The notes under the pieces are model-generated. The model ran no database searches, was not told the origin of the DNA, and worked only from the letters and a program-made list of their open reading frames with translations. A stretch of DNA of 64,000 nucleotides from positions 1 to 64,000 of the forward strand of contig CANNFQ010000005.1 of NCBI GenBank assembly GCA_947503925.1. Reading direction: 5' to 3'. This document shows, piece after piece, positions 35,598 to 44,674 of the stretch. Position numbers and translations under genes: made by a program. The first letter of the stretch is position 1. The number at the start of each line of letters is the position of its first letter. The DNA comes from an uncultured Paracoccaceae bacterium (GTDB lineage: Bacteria; Pseudomonadota; Alphaproteobacteria; Rhodobacterales; Rhodobacteraceae).

Positions 35598-37337
35598 ATG
35601 ATTGAAACAAAACTGAAATGGCATCCCATCGCAGCCTCGGATGACCTCGCACCGCGGCACGTGTTTGATGCGCAGCTTCTTGGCCAAGAGATCGCAGCGT
35701 GGCGCGCCGATGATGGTTTCGCAAATGTCTGGGAGAACCGTTGCCTGCATCGCGGTGTCCGGCTGACGATTGGCATCAACGACGGGAATGAGCTGAAGTG
35801 CCAGTATCATGGGTGGCGCTACTCCAACCGCTCGGCGAATTGCACCTATATTCCGGCGCATCCGGCAGACGCTCCGGCACGCACCGTGTGTAATCGGAAG
35901 TACACAACCCGCGAAAAATACGGCCTTGTCTGGACCGCGATTGAGACCAGCGGCGATGTTCCGGAGATTTCGTTGCTGGCCGGTGTCCCGTCAGCGCCGC
36001 TGCGGGCCATGCCGATAAATTCAACAGCTGACTTAGTTGAAGAAATGCTTAGTGCCGCAGTATTTGAGAGCGCTGAAGACAATCGCTGGTCTGAAATGTC
36101 CGTCGAAACGGACCCATCTGGAGCGATCACCTTCACAGGTTCCTCTGACAAGCATCTTGTGTTCTTTCTGCAGCCACTTGATTCAGAGCGCACCATCATT
36201 CGCGGTGTCGCAACGGGCATCGGTGACGATGATATCGCTGGCCTAAGACACCTGAACCAATGTCTTACCACCCTGCGTGCTGCTATCGAAGCCCGCGCCG
36301 CGCAACAAGACCGCGTTGATCCGATGCAGCCGGTTTATACGCAGGTAGAAGCCGACCTTGCGACAATGCCTGACCGCGGAGAAGGAAGTGTTAATGGCAT
36401 TCGGGTTCGCGTCGCCAGCAAAACCATGACCGCGAATGATGTCGCACGTTTCGAGTTCGTCGGCTTGACTGGGTCCCTCCCAACCGGTCAGGCCGGCGCG
36501 CATATCGACGTGCATCTGCCGAACGGGCTCATCCGTCAATACTCTTTGACCAATGGCCCAGCTGAAACCGACAGTTACATCATCGGTGTTAAACGCGAAC
36601 CAAATTCAACTGGCGGATCAGAATGTCTGCACGACACGGTCCGCGAAGGTGACATTCTGTTGGTTTCTGTACCCCGCAACAACTTCCCCCTGCGCCGTGA
36701 TGCGGTACGGTCGGTCTTCGTTGCCGGAGGGATCGGCATTACGCCGCTGCTTTCAATGGCTAAAACCCTCGAAAACCAACGGTTGAACTATGAACTGCAC
36801 TACTTCGTGCGCGACGATGATCATGTCGCGTTCGCAGACAAGATTAATGCCCTGACCGGCAAGATCACGTTGCACAAGGGGCTGTCGCCTGAAGACACGG
36901 GAAAAGCACTGCACAGAATTTACAACGGCCCGCAGAACGCCAATCACACCTATATCTGTGGTCCCGGTCCGATGTTGAATGCCGCACGTGAAGCCGCCTC
37001 TCACTGTGGCTGGGACGACGGCGCTGTGCACTTTGAATACTTCAAAAACACCAATGAAATCGACGACAGCTCGAGCTTTGAAATAGCACTCGCGCGATCT
37101 GGTCAGACATTGCAGGTGAAGTCCGGTGAGACCGTCCTGGATGTTTTGCGTGCCAACGGTGTCAGCATCGCGTCCAGTTGCAGCCAAGGGGCTTGCGGCA
37201 CTTGCAAAGTGGCCGTCATTGAAGGCGACGTTGATCACCAAGACGTACATCTGACTGACAGCGAAAAGCGCGCGAGCGCTTATATCATGACTTGCGTGTC
37301 GCGTGCCAAATCGGACCGCTTGGTTCTGGACATCTGA
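35598..37337 (+). CDS. Rieske-FMN-NAD-ferredoxin fusion reductase (NdmD-like)
   Basis: A 579-residue electron-transfer protein. Domains in order: Rieske [2Fe-2S] at 1-120, with C49-x-H51 and C68-x2-H71; a linker at 130-240 resembling a shrunken oxygenase-type domain; FMN/NAD reductase at 262-475, with RQYSL (313-317, FMN-type as in phthalate dioxygenase reductase), GGIGITP (377-383) and CGPGPM (454-459); and plant-type ferredoxin at 490-579, with C528, C533, C536 and C566. A Rieske domain on the reductase is very unusual and is the known feature of NdmD. It would supply the cluster missing from the preceding subunit. AGGA lies 7 bases before the ATG; the gene follows the catalytic subunit by 17 bases. 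Confidence 0.9.
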   Translation: MIETKLKWHPIAASDDLAPRHVFDAQLLGQEIAAWRADDGFANVWENRCLHRGVRLTIGINDGNELKCQYHGWRYSNRSANCTYIPAHPADAPARTVCNRKYTTREKYGLVWTAIETSGDVPEISLLAGVPSAPLRAMPINSTADLVEEMLSAAVFESAEDNRWSEMSVETDPSGAITFTGSSDKHLVFFLQPLDSERTIIRGVATGIGDDDIAGLRHLNQCLTTLRAAIEARAAQQDRVDPMQPVYTQVEADLATMPDRGEGSVNGIRVRVASKTMTANDVARFEFVGLTGSLPTGQAGAHIDVHLPNGLIRQYSLTNGPAETDSYIIGVKREPNSTGGSECLHDTVREGDILLVSVPRNNFPLRRDAVRSVFVAGGIGITPLLSMAKTLENQRLNYELHYFVRDDDHVAFADKINALTGKITLHKGLSPEDTGKALHRIYNGPQNANHTYICGPGPMLNAAREAASHCGWDDGAVHFEYFKNTNEIDDSSSFEIALARSGQTLQVKSGETVLDVLRANGVSIASSCSQGACGTCKVAVIEGDVDHQDVHLTDSEKRASAYIMTCVSRAKSDRLVLDI

Positions 37338-37349
37338 GGGACGGCAAAA

Positions 37350-38000
37350 ATGAAACTGTATGATTTCGAACTCTCTGGCAATTGCTACAAGATTCGCATG
37401 TTCTTGAACATCCTTGGTATAAATTACGACCGCCACCCCATCGATTTCTTTCCCGGCAATGAACACAAAGGGCCTGAGTTTCTGGCGATCAATCCTCTTG
37501 GTCAACTTCCAGTGCTTGTTGATGGGACTTTCCAAATACGGGATGCGCAGGCAATCTTAAGCTACCTGGCAGCAAAGTATGATGATGGCGGCACCTGGTA
37601 TCCTACATCTGATCCTGAACGATTGGGTGAGGTGAACCAATGGATGGCATTCGGTGATATGATTACCGGAACCGCGTCGGCGGCACGTCTGCATGATGGC
37701 CTGTCCTACACCCAGATCGACGTCAAAGCTGCTCGGGCTGGCGCGCATCGTCTGTTTCGCATCCTTGATGAGCATCTTTGGTTCGCAGAACGTGAGGGCC
37801 GATCCTGGATATGCAAAGGTGACACACCGACAATCGCGGATATTGCCTGCTTCCCCTATATAATGCTGGCCCTTGAAGGAGGCGTTTCCTTACAAGACTA
37901 TCCAGCAATTCGTCGCTGGACAGATCGGGTCAAAAGGATACCGGGATTTACAGTGATGTCCGGAATATTCTCAGCCGGAGCCGGTGTCGAGGCGGCGTGA
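37350..38000 (+). CDS. Glutathione S-transferase family protein (NdmE-like)
   Basis: A 216-residue protein with an N-terminal thioredoxin-fold GST domain (LSGNCYKIRMFLNIL, then NPLGQLPVLVDG and the IRDAQAIL segment where the Ser binding glutathione would lie) and a helical C-terminal domain. GAGGGA lies 8 bases before the ATG, and the gap from the reductase gene is 12 bases. In caffeine-degrading Pseudomonas the GST-like NdmE has a structural role, holding NdmC and NdmD together; the same gene order here suggests the same scaffold role. An ordinary GST acting on a substrate or on formaldehyde adducts is the alternative. Confidence 0.88.
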   Translation: MKLYDFELSGNCYKIRMFLNILGINYDRHPIDFFPGNEHKGPEFLAINPLGQLPVLVDGTFQIRDAQAILSYLAAKYDDGGTWYPTSDPERLGEVNQWMAFGDMITGTASAARLHDGLSYTQIDVKAARAGAHRLFRILDEHLWFAEREGRSWICKGDTPTIADIACFPYIMLALEGGVSLQDYPAIRRWTDRVKRIPGFTVMSGIFSAGAGVEAA

Positions 38001-38142
38001 CCCCGAGAGGTGGTTCGGTCTGTACGAATAGTTTTGAGCACACTGTTTGGAGTATCCCCGTTCCACCCTCAGCGGCCATCCTGGCTTTTTGCAGCATTTG
38101 AAGTATCGAGCTCACGCCCGACCACTGCCGCACGAAATACAT

Positions 38143-38865
38143 ACAACCGCTTCGAAATGGCGAACGACCGAGCCGCTCGCCAAGATGGGTCAGATGTCTA
38201 TGCGTTCTGCAATGCTTAGAGCATCTTCAAGCTCGACGCCCAGATATCGAACAGTGCTGTCGACCTTGGTGTGACCGAGCAACAGTTGGACGGCGCGGAG
38301 GTTGCCGGTCTCGCGATAGATTTCCGCTGCCTTTGTACGGCGCAACGAATGCGTGCCGTACCCACTCGGCTCTAATCCGATTGCCGTCACCCAATCTCGC
38401 ACAATTCGACCGTACTGGCGCGTCGATATGTGTGGGCGGTCGTGGAACCGACTTGGAAACATGAAACGGCACGCAAACATCTCAGGTGCTTTGATCCATC
38501 TCAGGACGGTTTCGCGCGTGTTTTCAGTTAGTTCAAACTGAACCGGTTGCTTCGTTTTGGTTTGGATGACTGAAACCCGTTCACGTACGCGTTCATCTTT
38601 GACAAGATCTGACACCGCGAGTTTGACCAAATCGCAGCCACGCAACTTGCTGTCGATCGCGACATTGAACAAAGTCAGGTCTCGCAAATTCCCCGCAAGT
38701 TCCAGCCTTGCGCGGATCGCCCAGACTTGTTTTGGCAGCAAAGGCCGTTATTGACCGATGATCCGCCCCTTGTTCCAGGCTCTATGTTTTGGGGTGATTG
38801 CAGGAAGTTGGACTCTTGGCATGATTTGCCCTCCGATCCTCCCTCCAACCCCAATCATCAGCACC
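38143..38865 (-). repeat. Left copy of a 0.72-kb tyrosine-recombinase unit
   Basis: A 723-base segment alike along its whole length to 53154-53875, in the same orientation. Both begin ACAACCGCTTCGAAATGGCG and end at ATCAGCACC, so the repeat includes the gene plus about 45 bases at each side. The two copies flank about 14.3 kb. This copy has an imperfect form of the terminal hairpin. Confidence 0.85.
38190..38822 (-). pseudogene. Tyrosine recombinase, inactivated by a nonsense codon
   Basis: The reading frame matches the intact recombinase at 53201-53833 over all 210 codons with no frameshift. However, codon 25 is TAA (38748-38750), where the intact copy has AAA (Lys). The catalytic residues further on are still present: Arg in DSKLRGCD, HSLRR, the His of LLLGHTKVD and the Tyr of VRYLG. 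A restart at a later codon could give a shortened protein, but without the N-terminal 25-28 residues. The change looks recent, since nothing else is broken. Confidence 0.85.
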
Positions 38866-39235
38866 GCGCTGACCGCAGGATTTATCATCACTTGGCAAGG
38901 TCGGTTTTCAGATGCCTACGGACAACTGCGGCGCCGCGTGTGCATTCGACCGCTATGAGCGCAAGGTGTCAAATGCTGCGCAATCCGCAAATGGCCAACT
39001 TGTAGAAAAGCGACCGTTGAACGCGGTTAAGTCGAGCACTACCTCGACACCATCGGCCAATGGGGATCTGAGGCCTGCAGAATTCCGGGAATTGCGAGCA
39101 ACGCGGTATCTGCCTCAAGTCAATTCTTTTTCCGTTCTGTTGACTTGGGAAAAAGGTGAGAGTCGACCTTCCGTTCTACGTTGGGCACCAGATCAGAAAT
39201 GGTCCTGACGGTACGCATTGGTTCATCTCAAGGGG
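38866..39235. other. 370-base gap with no supported gene
   Basis: Follows the recombinase unit. Short frames are present on both strands, but none has a ribosome site or motif. A string near 38945 (ATTCGACCGCT) resembles the start of the dispersed repeat described elsewhere, so this may be decayed repeat sequence. Confidence 0.4.
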
Positions 39236-39922
39236 CTATCCCATTGAAGACACGCTTGTCTCGCCTCGGTGTTTGATCCGGTCGAGCCATAGGGTCATGG
39301 CAGCAAATGTGATCAATGTGCAATTGTAGACCAGTCCAACTGCCAAGACTGCCCAACCCGAGAACGGGCCGACGGCGGCCCTTGCCGGCAATTCAGCCCA
39401 ATGTGAGATTGGCAAGGGATGCACCGTAATTTTGGCGGAATACGCAACAGCGACAATCATAAATATCCAGATAAAATTGCTGCGTAGTCGCCTGCCAACC
39501 GCTCGGACATAGCTGATGTGATAGTGTGGCCGATGGTAATCCTCTGCCAGGACGGCTTGCCAGTTCACTTCACAATGCAGGTCGCCGTCTTCCAACATGG
39601 GCGCGATAAGATGTGTTTCCATCCAGCGCGCCCTGGCACGCCAGACATTGAAATACCGATAGCGGCGCCCTTCAAGCATCAACAGAAAGAGCGCGATTAA
39701 CCCCGCGAGAATAAGAGGAAGCGGAGACGCCTCAGCGCTTGAAAACGTCACAGAGACACCAATTCCCAAAGTGACAACGGCCCAATTGGTCGTGGCATCC
39801 AGGCGTGTGCGCCATGTTGTACTTCGGTAGACTTCGCCGCGGTAAACATGGGCCAACATACCGATTTCGGCTGCTGTAAATGTGCGCACAACAGGGGTGA
39901 CTTTTGTCTCCTGAATTGTCAT
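39236..39922 (-). CDS. DUF2270 integral membrane protein
   Basis: A 228-residue protein. It begins with a cytoplasmic segment holding AHVYRGEVYRSTTWRTRLD (the DUF2270 core motif), then two close hydrophobic helices (about 46-85), an arginine-rich loop with RRYRYFNVWRARARWME, and two further helices near 148-168 and 188-215. The function is unknown. It lies at the 3' end of the catabolic block, 54 bases after the aldehyde dehydrogenase stop on the same strand, and may be transcribed with it, though nothing ties it to the pathway. Confidence 0.82.
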   Translation of the reverse strand: MTIQETKVTPVVRTFTAAEIGMLAHVYRGEVYRSTTWRTRLDATTNWAVVTLGIGVSVTFSSAEASPLPLILAGLIALFLLMLEGRRYRYFNVWRARARWMETHLIAPMLEDGDLHCEVNWQAVLAEDYHRPHYHISYVRAVGRRLRSNFIWIFMIVAVAYSAKITVHPLPISHWAELPARAAVGPFSGWAVLAVGLVYNCTLITFAAMTLWLDRIKHRGETSVSSMG

Positions 39923-39975
39923 CTTCCCGCAATTCTTTCAGTTAGGTCGTCAGTGAACGTTGATGCGGTCCTTCC

Positions 39976-41361
39976 CTAGACCTGACCTTTGCGGAAAACC
40001 GTATGTTCTTGTGTAAAGAAATGCAGCGTTGATGCCCCATTTGATCCGCCGACGCCGAGCGACGAGTTTTTTACCCCAACAAACGGCGCGTGGTCCTCTG
40101 GGAAGCTGCCGCAATTGACGTGGATCATTCCGCTTTCTGCCTCGGCCACAAACCGATCAACAATCGGGGTCTGTTCTGAGTAGAGACAGGCCGACAAACC
40201 GAATTCGACGTCATTGCAAATATCGAGCGCCTCATCCGTGGTGTCATAGGGGATGACGGCCAAGACCGGTCCAAAGACTTCGTCCCGGGCAACTTCCATG
40301 TCGGATGTCACACCGCTTAGGATTGTGGGTGCATAAAAGTACCCGCCGTTCAGTTCAATGGAAGTGCCGCCGGCCGCGACCGTTGCCCCCGCGGCCCGGG
40401 CGCGGTCCACAAATCCGGCAACATCCTTATGCGCGGTTTCGCCCATCAACGGGCCATGCGTGGTGTTCGCATCCAACCCATCACCGATCTTTGCTGCATT
40501 GGCCCTTTTGGCCAGTCCGGCAACGACCTCCTCTTCAAGCTCACGGCGCACGATCACACGGCTGATGGCAGTGCAACGCTGGCCACAGACCGCAAAAGCG
40601 GCCATATAAATCTGGTTAAGCGTTTCTTCCAGATCGCTGGCATCATTCAGGATTGCCGGGTTCTTGCCGCCCAGCTCCAAGCTGATTTCAGCCAGATTTG
40701 CCGCCGCCGCCTGCGCTACGATACGACCAATGCCCACAGATCCAGTAAAGCTGATTGCATCCACACCCCGCGCCGCGGTCAGCGCGCCGCCCAGTGCGCC
40801 AGAGCCGTAGGCGATCTGAAACAAACCGTTGGGCAATACCTGATCTGCGACCTCTTGCATGATAAAGGCTGGACCTGGGGTGCTGATCGAAGGTTTAAGC
40901 ACAATCGCATTGCCATAGACTAGAGCTGGAATGGTCTTGCGAATGGGCGTGCTGAACGGAAAGTTCCATGGGTTGATACCGATGATGACCCCGCGAGGCC
41001 GCCGCGTTGAATAGGTAACTGTCCCGGGTCTTTGAGAAGGCAGTACTTCCCCGATCGGTGCTGATGCGCGGCGCGTGGTGGCCCGGCCTTCGCCCAGGGC
41101 TTTGTTCACCTCTCCGCGGGATTCACCAATGATCTTGCCCATTTCACGGGTGATGGCGGTTGCGATATCCTCCGTGCGCGCGGCGAGCCCGTCCAAGAAG
41201 GCTTCTACGATCTTGCCGCGCTCAGGCTGGGGGATTTTGGCCCATTCCCCCTGCGCCTGTCGGGCTGTGGCCATCATGGCGGGCACGCCTTCTGGCGACA
41301 TGGTGGGGAATGTACCCACGACTTCGGATGGATTTGCGGGATTGTGGATGTCTACGGGCAT
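39976..41361 (-). CDS. NAD(P)-dependent aldehyde dehydrogenase
   Basis: Oxidises an aldehyde to the acid. It has 461 residues, like succinate-semialdehyde dehydrogenases. The NAD-fold region has GINPWNFPF near 128-136, the general base is E229 in LELGGKNP, and the nucleophile is C263 in GQRCTAISR. ATG at 41361 has AAGGA 7 to 8 bases upstream; the earlier frame is rejected. It is the last enzyme of the sulfatase/GMC operon and would take the aldehyde made by the GMC enzyme. The real substrate is not readable from sequence. Confidence 0.92.
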   Translation of the reverse strand: MPVDIHNPANPSEVVGTFPTMSPEGVPAMMATARQAQGEWAKIPQPERGKIVEAFLDGLAARTEDIATAITREMGKIIGESRGEVNKALGEGRATTRRASAPIGEVLPSQRPGTVTYSTRRPRGVIIGINPWNFPFSTPIRKTIPALVYGNAIVLKPSISTPGPAFIMQEVADQVLPNGLFQIAYGSGALGGALTAARGVDAISFTGSVGIGRIVAQAAAANLAEISLELGGKNPAILNDASDLEETLNQIYMAAFAVCGQRCTAISRVIVRRELEEEVVAGLAKRANAAKIGDGLDANTTHGPLMGETAHKDVAGFVDRARAAGATVAAGGTSIELNGGYFYAPTILSGVTSDMEVARDEVFGPVLAVIPYDTTDEALDICNDVEFGLSACLYSEQTPIVDRFVAEAESGMIHVNCGSFPEDHAPFVGVKNSSLGVGGSNGASTLHFFTQEHTVFRKGQV

Positions 41362-41441
41362 TGGGTTTCCTTGGAATTTTTGGAAAGATTTGTGCGTGGT
41401 AAATCCACGCAAGTCTTAGGGCTTGCGCGCGATTGGGCAGC

Positions 41442-43037
41442 TTACTTCAAAAACGTCTCAATCTTTTGGCGTCCTGCGATCAGATCCTCGACAGTCGCCA
41501 GACCAAGCTCTGGCCATGTCGGGGGGACCTCGGGAACCTGCGGCAAGCGCAGCCTGCCTTTCGTGGCATCCACGCCTTGGGCGCGGACATATCGGGTCTC
41601 ATCGCCAGTGCGGGCGATGAAATCCCATTGCGGCGCGGTGCCAGGCGTTGTCTTGATGATCTTGCGCTGGCGCTGGCTGTCGCGCACCTGAATGGTCAAC
41701 GCAACAGGATTCCAATCGCGCAGCGCAAGGGCCTTCAGATCAGCCAAAACATCCGCAAAATTCGCATCATCGGCTAGGTTCGTCAGTTCGGACGGATCCG
41801 CCACAAGATCAAAAAGCAAATCCGGGTGGCCATGGGTGTAGATGAACTTGAACCGGCCCTTGCGGACCATCCGGCAGGGTACACATGGCCCGATCGCCAG
41901 ATAGTCACAGATCGCGACATCAGGCCATGCGCCCGTGTCGCCGCGCATCAAAGGCAAGACTGAACGGCCCGCCAAACCGGGGGCCTCCGCCCCCGCCAGA
42001 TCAAGAAAGGTAGGCAGCAGATCGACAAGAGATACCACCGCTTCACAGCGCGTGCCTCCCTTGATGCCCGGCACCGACGCGATGAACGGCACATGGGCGG
42101 ACCATTCCCAGAAGGTCTGCTTGAACCACATGCCCCGCTCGCCCAGCATCTCACCGTGGTCAGACACGAAAAATACCGCCGTGTTGTCGCTCAGGCCCGT
42201 CCTTTCGAGCGTATCCAGAATGCGGCCGACCTTGTCATCAACATAGGAAATCATGCCGTAGTAGGCATGACGGGCCGCAATCAGATGGTCTTTGGTGACT
42301 TCGTGCCGGTGGCGGCCATGGGCAAAAAACAACGCCTTCGAATGATAGTCAAGCTCATCAAAGGGGAGTGTGTCGACTGTCGGCATGTCGATCTCGCTAC
42401 GCTCATAGCGATCCCAATAGTCTTGGCTGACGGTGAACGGCGTATGGGGGCTGGTGAAGGACACAATCTGGAGAAACGGCTGCTCCTCGGGCGCGCGCGC
42501 GCGGTCATAAAGGCTTTGGATCGCGCAGTGTTCAACCTCGTCGTCATAATCTTCCTGCATCGTCCGGATACAGGGGCCGGATTCGACCACGCCGTTCAGC
42601 GCGGTACCCGAAGGGACAAAGGCAGGACCGGCCTCCCAGTCCGCTATCCACTGATAACTTGCCGGATAGACGTCGGTCACTGAGCGTTGATTGAATCCGT
42701 GTTCCTGATCGGGGCCGATGAAATGCATCTTGCCGCACAATTCCGTCCAATAGCCGCTGTGGCGCAGGTAATGCGCCATCGTCGGCACCGAGCTTGGCAA
42801 TTCGTTGGCGTTGTCAAAAACACCAATGTCAGGCGAAAGCACACCGCTCAGCATAGACGCCCGGCTGGGTACGCAAAGCGGCGTATTGCAGTAGCCGTTT
42901 TCGAAAACTGTACCCTGTGCCGCAAGCCGCTCAAGATTGGGTGTTTTGCAAACCGTGTTTCCATAAAGGCTTAGCGCATGCGCTGCCATCTGGTCGGCCA
43001 TGATCAGGATGATGTTGGGGCGCGCTGTTTTTGTCAT
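41442..43037 (-). CDS. Choline-sulfatase-like sulfatase
   Basis: Hydrolyses a sulfate ester. It has 531 residues. The sulfatase signature is C55-V-P-S-R59, with C55 to become formylglycine; D15 in MADQ is a metal ligand, and FVSDHGEMLGERG near 240 holds the other conserved residues. The C-terminal 80 residues (WNPVALTIQVRDSQRQRK... then RYVRAQG) match the choline-sulfatase C-terminal domain. No signal peptide is seen, so it is probably cytoplasmic, as choline sulfatase is. The start overlaps the GMC stop by 4 bases. With the GMC and aldehyde dehydrogenase genes this recalls BetC/BetA/BetB, but the GMC and context differ from the standard bet operon. Confidence 0.9.
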   Translation of the reverse strand: MTKTARPNIILIMADQMAAHALSLYGNTVCKTPNLERLAAQGTVFENGYCNTPLCVPSRASMLSGVLSPDIGVFDNANELPSSVPTMAHYLRHSGYWTELCGKMHFIGPDQEHGFNQRSVTDVYPASYQWIADWEAGPAFVPSGTALNGVVESGPCIRTMQEDYDDEVEHCAIQSLYDRARAPEEQPFLQIVSFTSPHTPFTVSQDYWDRYERSEIDMPTVDTLPFDELDYHSKALFFAHGRHRHEVTKDHLIAARHAYYGMISYVDDKVGRILDTLERTGLSDNTAVFFVSDHGEMLGERGMWFKQTFWEWSAHVPFIASVPGIKGGTRCEAVVSLVDLLPTFLDLAGAEAPGLAGRSVLPLMRGDTGAWPDVAICDYLAIGPCVPCRMVRKGRFKFIYTHGHPDLLFDLVADPSELTNLADDANFADVLADLKALALRDWNPVALTIQVRDSQRQRKIIKTTPGTAPQWDFIARTGDETRYVRAQGVDATKGRLRLPQVPEVPPTWPELGLATVEDLIAGRQKIETFLK

Positions 43038-44674
43038 GCCAGACGTTCCTCTGCCCGTTGGGCATTGCGGTGTGGTATATCCTTCAGGATCATCGCGGCC
43101 CCCTTTTCACCAACCATCAAAGTGGCGGCATTTGTATTGGCGGATGTGATTTTCGGCATGACAGAGGCGTCGATAACCCGCAGCCCCTCGGCCCCGCGCA
43201 CCCGCAATTGCGGGTCCAGCACCGCGCTGCTGTCGCTTCCCATCCGGCAGGTGCCCACGGGGTGAAACACAGTACCACCCATAGTGCGCACCGCATCAAG
43301 GATGTCGGCGTTGCTTTGCCTGTCTTCCCCGATGACGGTTTCTTGGTTCCACAGCCCCCGGAACGCCGGTTGCGCATGGATGTCACGCAGCAGCCTGATG
43401 CCATCGACCATGACATTGCGGTCCAATTCGGTTGACAAGTAGTTGGGCGCAATGCGCGGCTGCATCACCGGGTCGGGCGATTGGATATGCACGGTGCCCC
43501 GGCTTTCGGGATGGCACTGCCAGAACGAGGCGGTGAAGCCGGAATATCGGTGCAGGGGCGTGCCGGGTTTATCCACGGACAATGGCATGACGTTGAACTG
43601 AATGTCCGGTCTGCCGGGGCTTGCGTGTTTCGTGCAGGCCCCACCGCCAACCTGTCCCGCACCAACGGTCAGAGGACCGGTGCCTTTCAACAACCAGTCC
43701 AGCCCCATCTGGGCCAGCTTTACAGGGTTGCGCACGTCATCATTCAAAGAGATTTTCTGGTTCAGCTTCAGCAGAAGCCGGATTTGATAGTGGTCCTGCA
43801 AGTTCTCTCCAACCTCGGGCGCATCGACCACAACCGGAATGTCTTGTTCCTTCAACACCGCCGCAGGCCCGATACCCGACAATTGCAGCAGTTGCGGCGA
43901 TTGCAGCGCCCCGGCACATAAAATGACCTCTCGTCTGGCCCGTGCAGCAAAAGACTGCCCGTTCGAAGTCCAGCTTATGCCTGCGGCGCGCCTGCCTTCC
44001 ATCTCGATCCGCGTCACCAATGCATTGGTGTGCAACGTCAGATTGGGACGCTTCAAGGCCGGCCGCAGAAAGGCGGCCGCAGAACTTGCGCGCAAACGCT
44101 TGCCGATGCTCAGGTGGTAGGCCCCGACACCATGGGTCGTCGCACCATTGAAATCGGAGTTGGCAGGCAGCCCGTATTCCTGCGCCGCGGCAATCCAGGC
44201 CGCGCAGGCTGCGTTTTGATTGCGCAAGGTGGACACGGGCAGATCCCCGTCCCGGCCATGATACCTGTCTTCGCCACCCTCGAAACGCTCAAGCGCACGA
44301 AAGTGCGGCAGCACGTCCTCATAGGACCAGCCCTCAGCCCCAAGCGCGTTCCAGTCCTCGAAATCCTCGTGTTGGCCTCGGATATAGATCAACCCGTTGA
44401 TCGAACTTGACCCTCCGACAACCCGGCCACGCGGCCAGACGATGCCGCGATGGCCGTCACCCTCTGACGGCACTGTTTCAAAGATGCGCGAAAACCGGGG
44501 ATCATAGATGCTTTTGAAATACCCGACAGGCAGCTTGAGCCAAAAGTTGGTGTCTTTCCCACCGGCTTCAAGGACAAGAACCTTGCAAGCTGGATCGGCT
44601 GACAAACGATTGGCAACAACCGACCCGGCTGAGCCTGAGCCGACAATAATGTAGTCATATTCTGGCAGGCTCAT
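43034..44674 (-). CDS. GMC family FAD oxidoreductase (choline-dehydrogenase-like)
   Basis: FAD enzyme that oxidises an alcohol to an aldehyde, 546 residues. The dinucleotide loop is G12-S-G-S-A-G17 with a downstream Glu in VLEAGG. GMC signature 1 is seen near 80-100 (GRVVGGSSSINGLIYIRG), signature 2 near 255 (GALQSPQLLQLSGIGP), and the active-site region as HPVGTCRMG near 480 with the paired Asn in NTNA. It overlaps genes on both sides by 4 bases, so translation of the operon is coupled. The similarity to BetA-type dehydrogenases is real, but the substrate may be another primary alcohol released by the sulfatases. Confidence 0.92.
   Translation of the reverse strand: MSLPEYDYIIVGSGSAGSVVANRLSADPACKVLVLEAGGKDTNFWLKLPVGYFKSIYDPRFSRIFETVPSEGDGHRGIVWPRGRVVGGSSSINGLIYIRGQHEDFEDWNALGAEGWSYEDVLPHFRALERFEGGEDRYHGRDGDLPVSTLRNQNAACAAWIAAAQEYGLPANSDFNGATTHGVGAYHLSIGKRLRASSAAAFLRPALKRPNLTLHTNALVTRIEMEGRRAAGISWTSNGQSFAARARREVILCAGALQSPQLLQLSGIGPAAVLKEQDIPVVVDAPEVGENLQDHYQIRLLLKLNQKISLNDDVRNPVKLAQMGLDWLLKGTGPLTVGAGQVGGGACTKHASPGRPDIQFNVMPLSVDKPGTPLHRYSGFTASFWQCHPESRGTVHIQSPDPVMQPRIAPNYLSTELDRNVMVDGIRLLRDIHAQPAFRGLWNQETVIGEDRQSNADILDAVRTMGGTVFHPVGTCRMGSDSSAVLDPQLRVRGAEGLRVIDASVMPKITSANTNAATLMVGEKGAAMILKDIPHRNAQRAEERLA

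Noticed and set aside
41442..44674. Standard bet (choline to glycine betaine) operon
   Set aside because: The sulfatase, GMC and aldehyde dehydrogenase order recalls it, but there is no BetI regulator and there are extra enzymes that do not fit, so bet gene names were not used.
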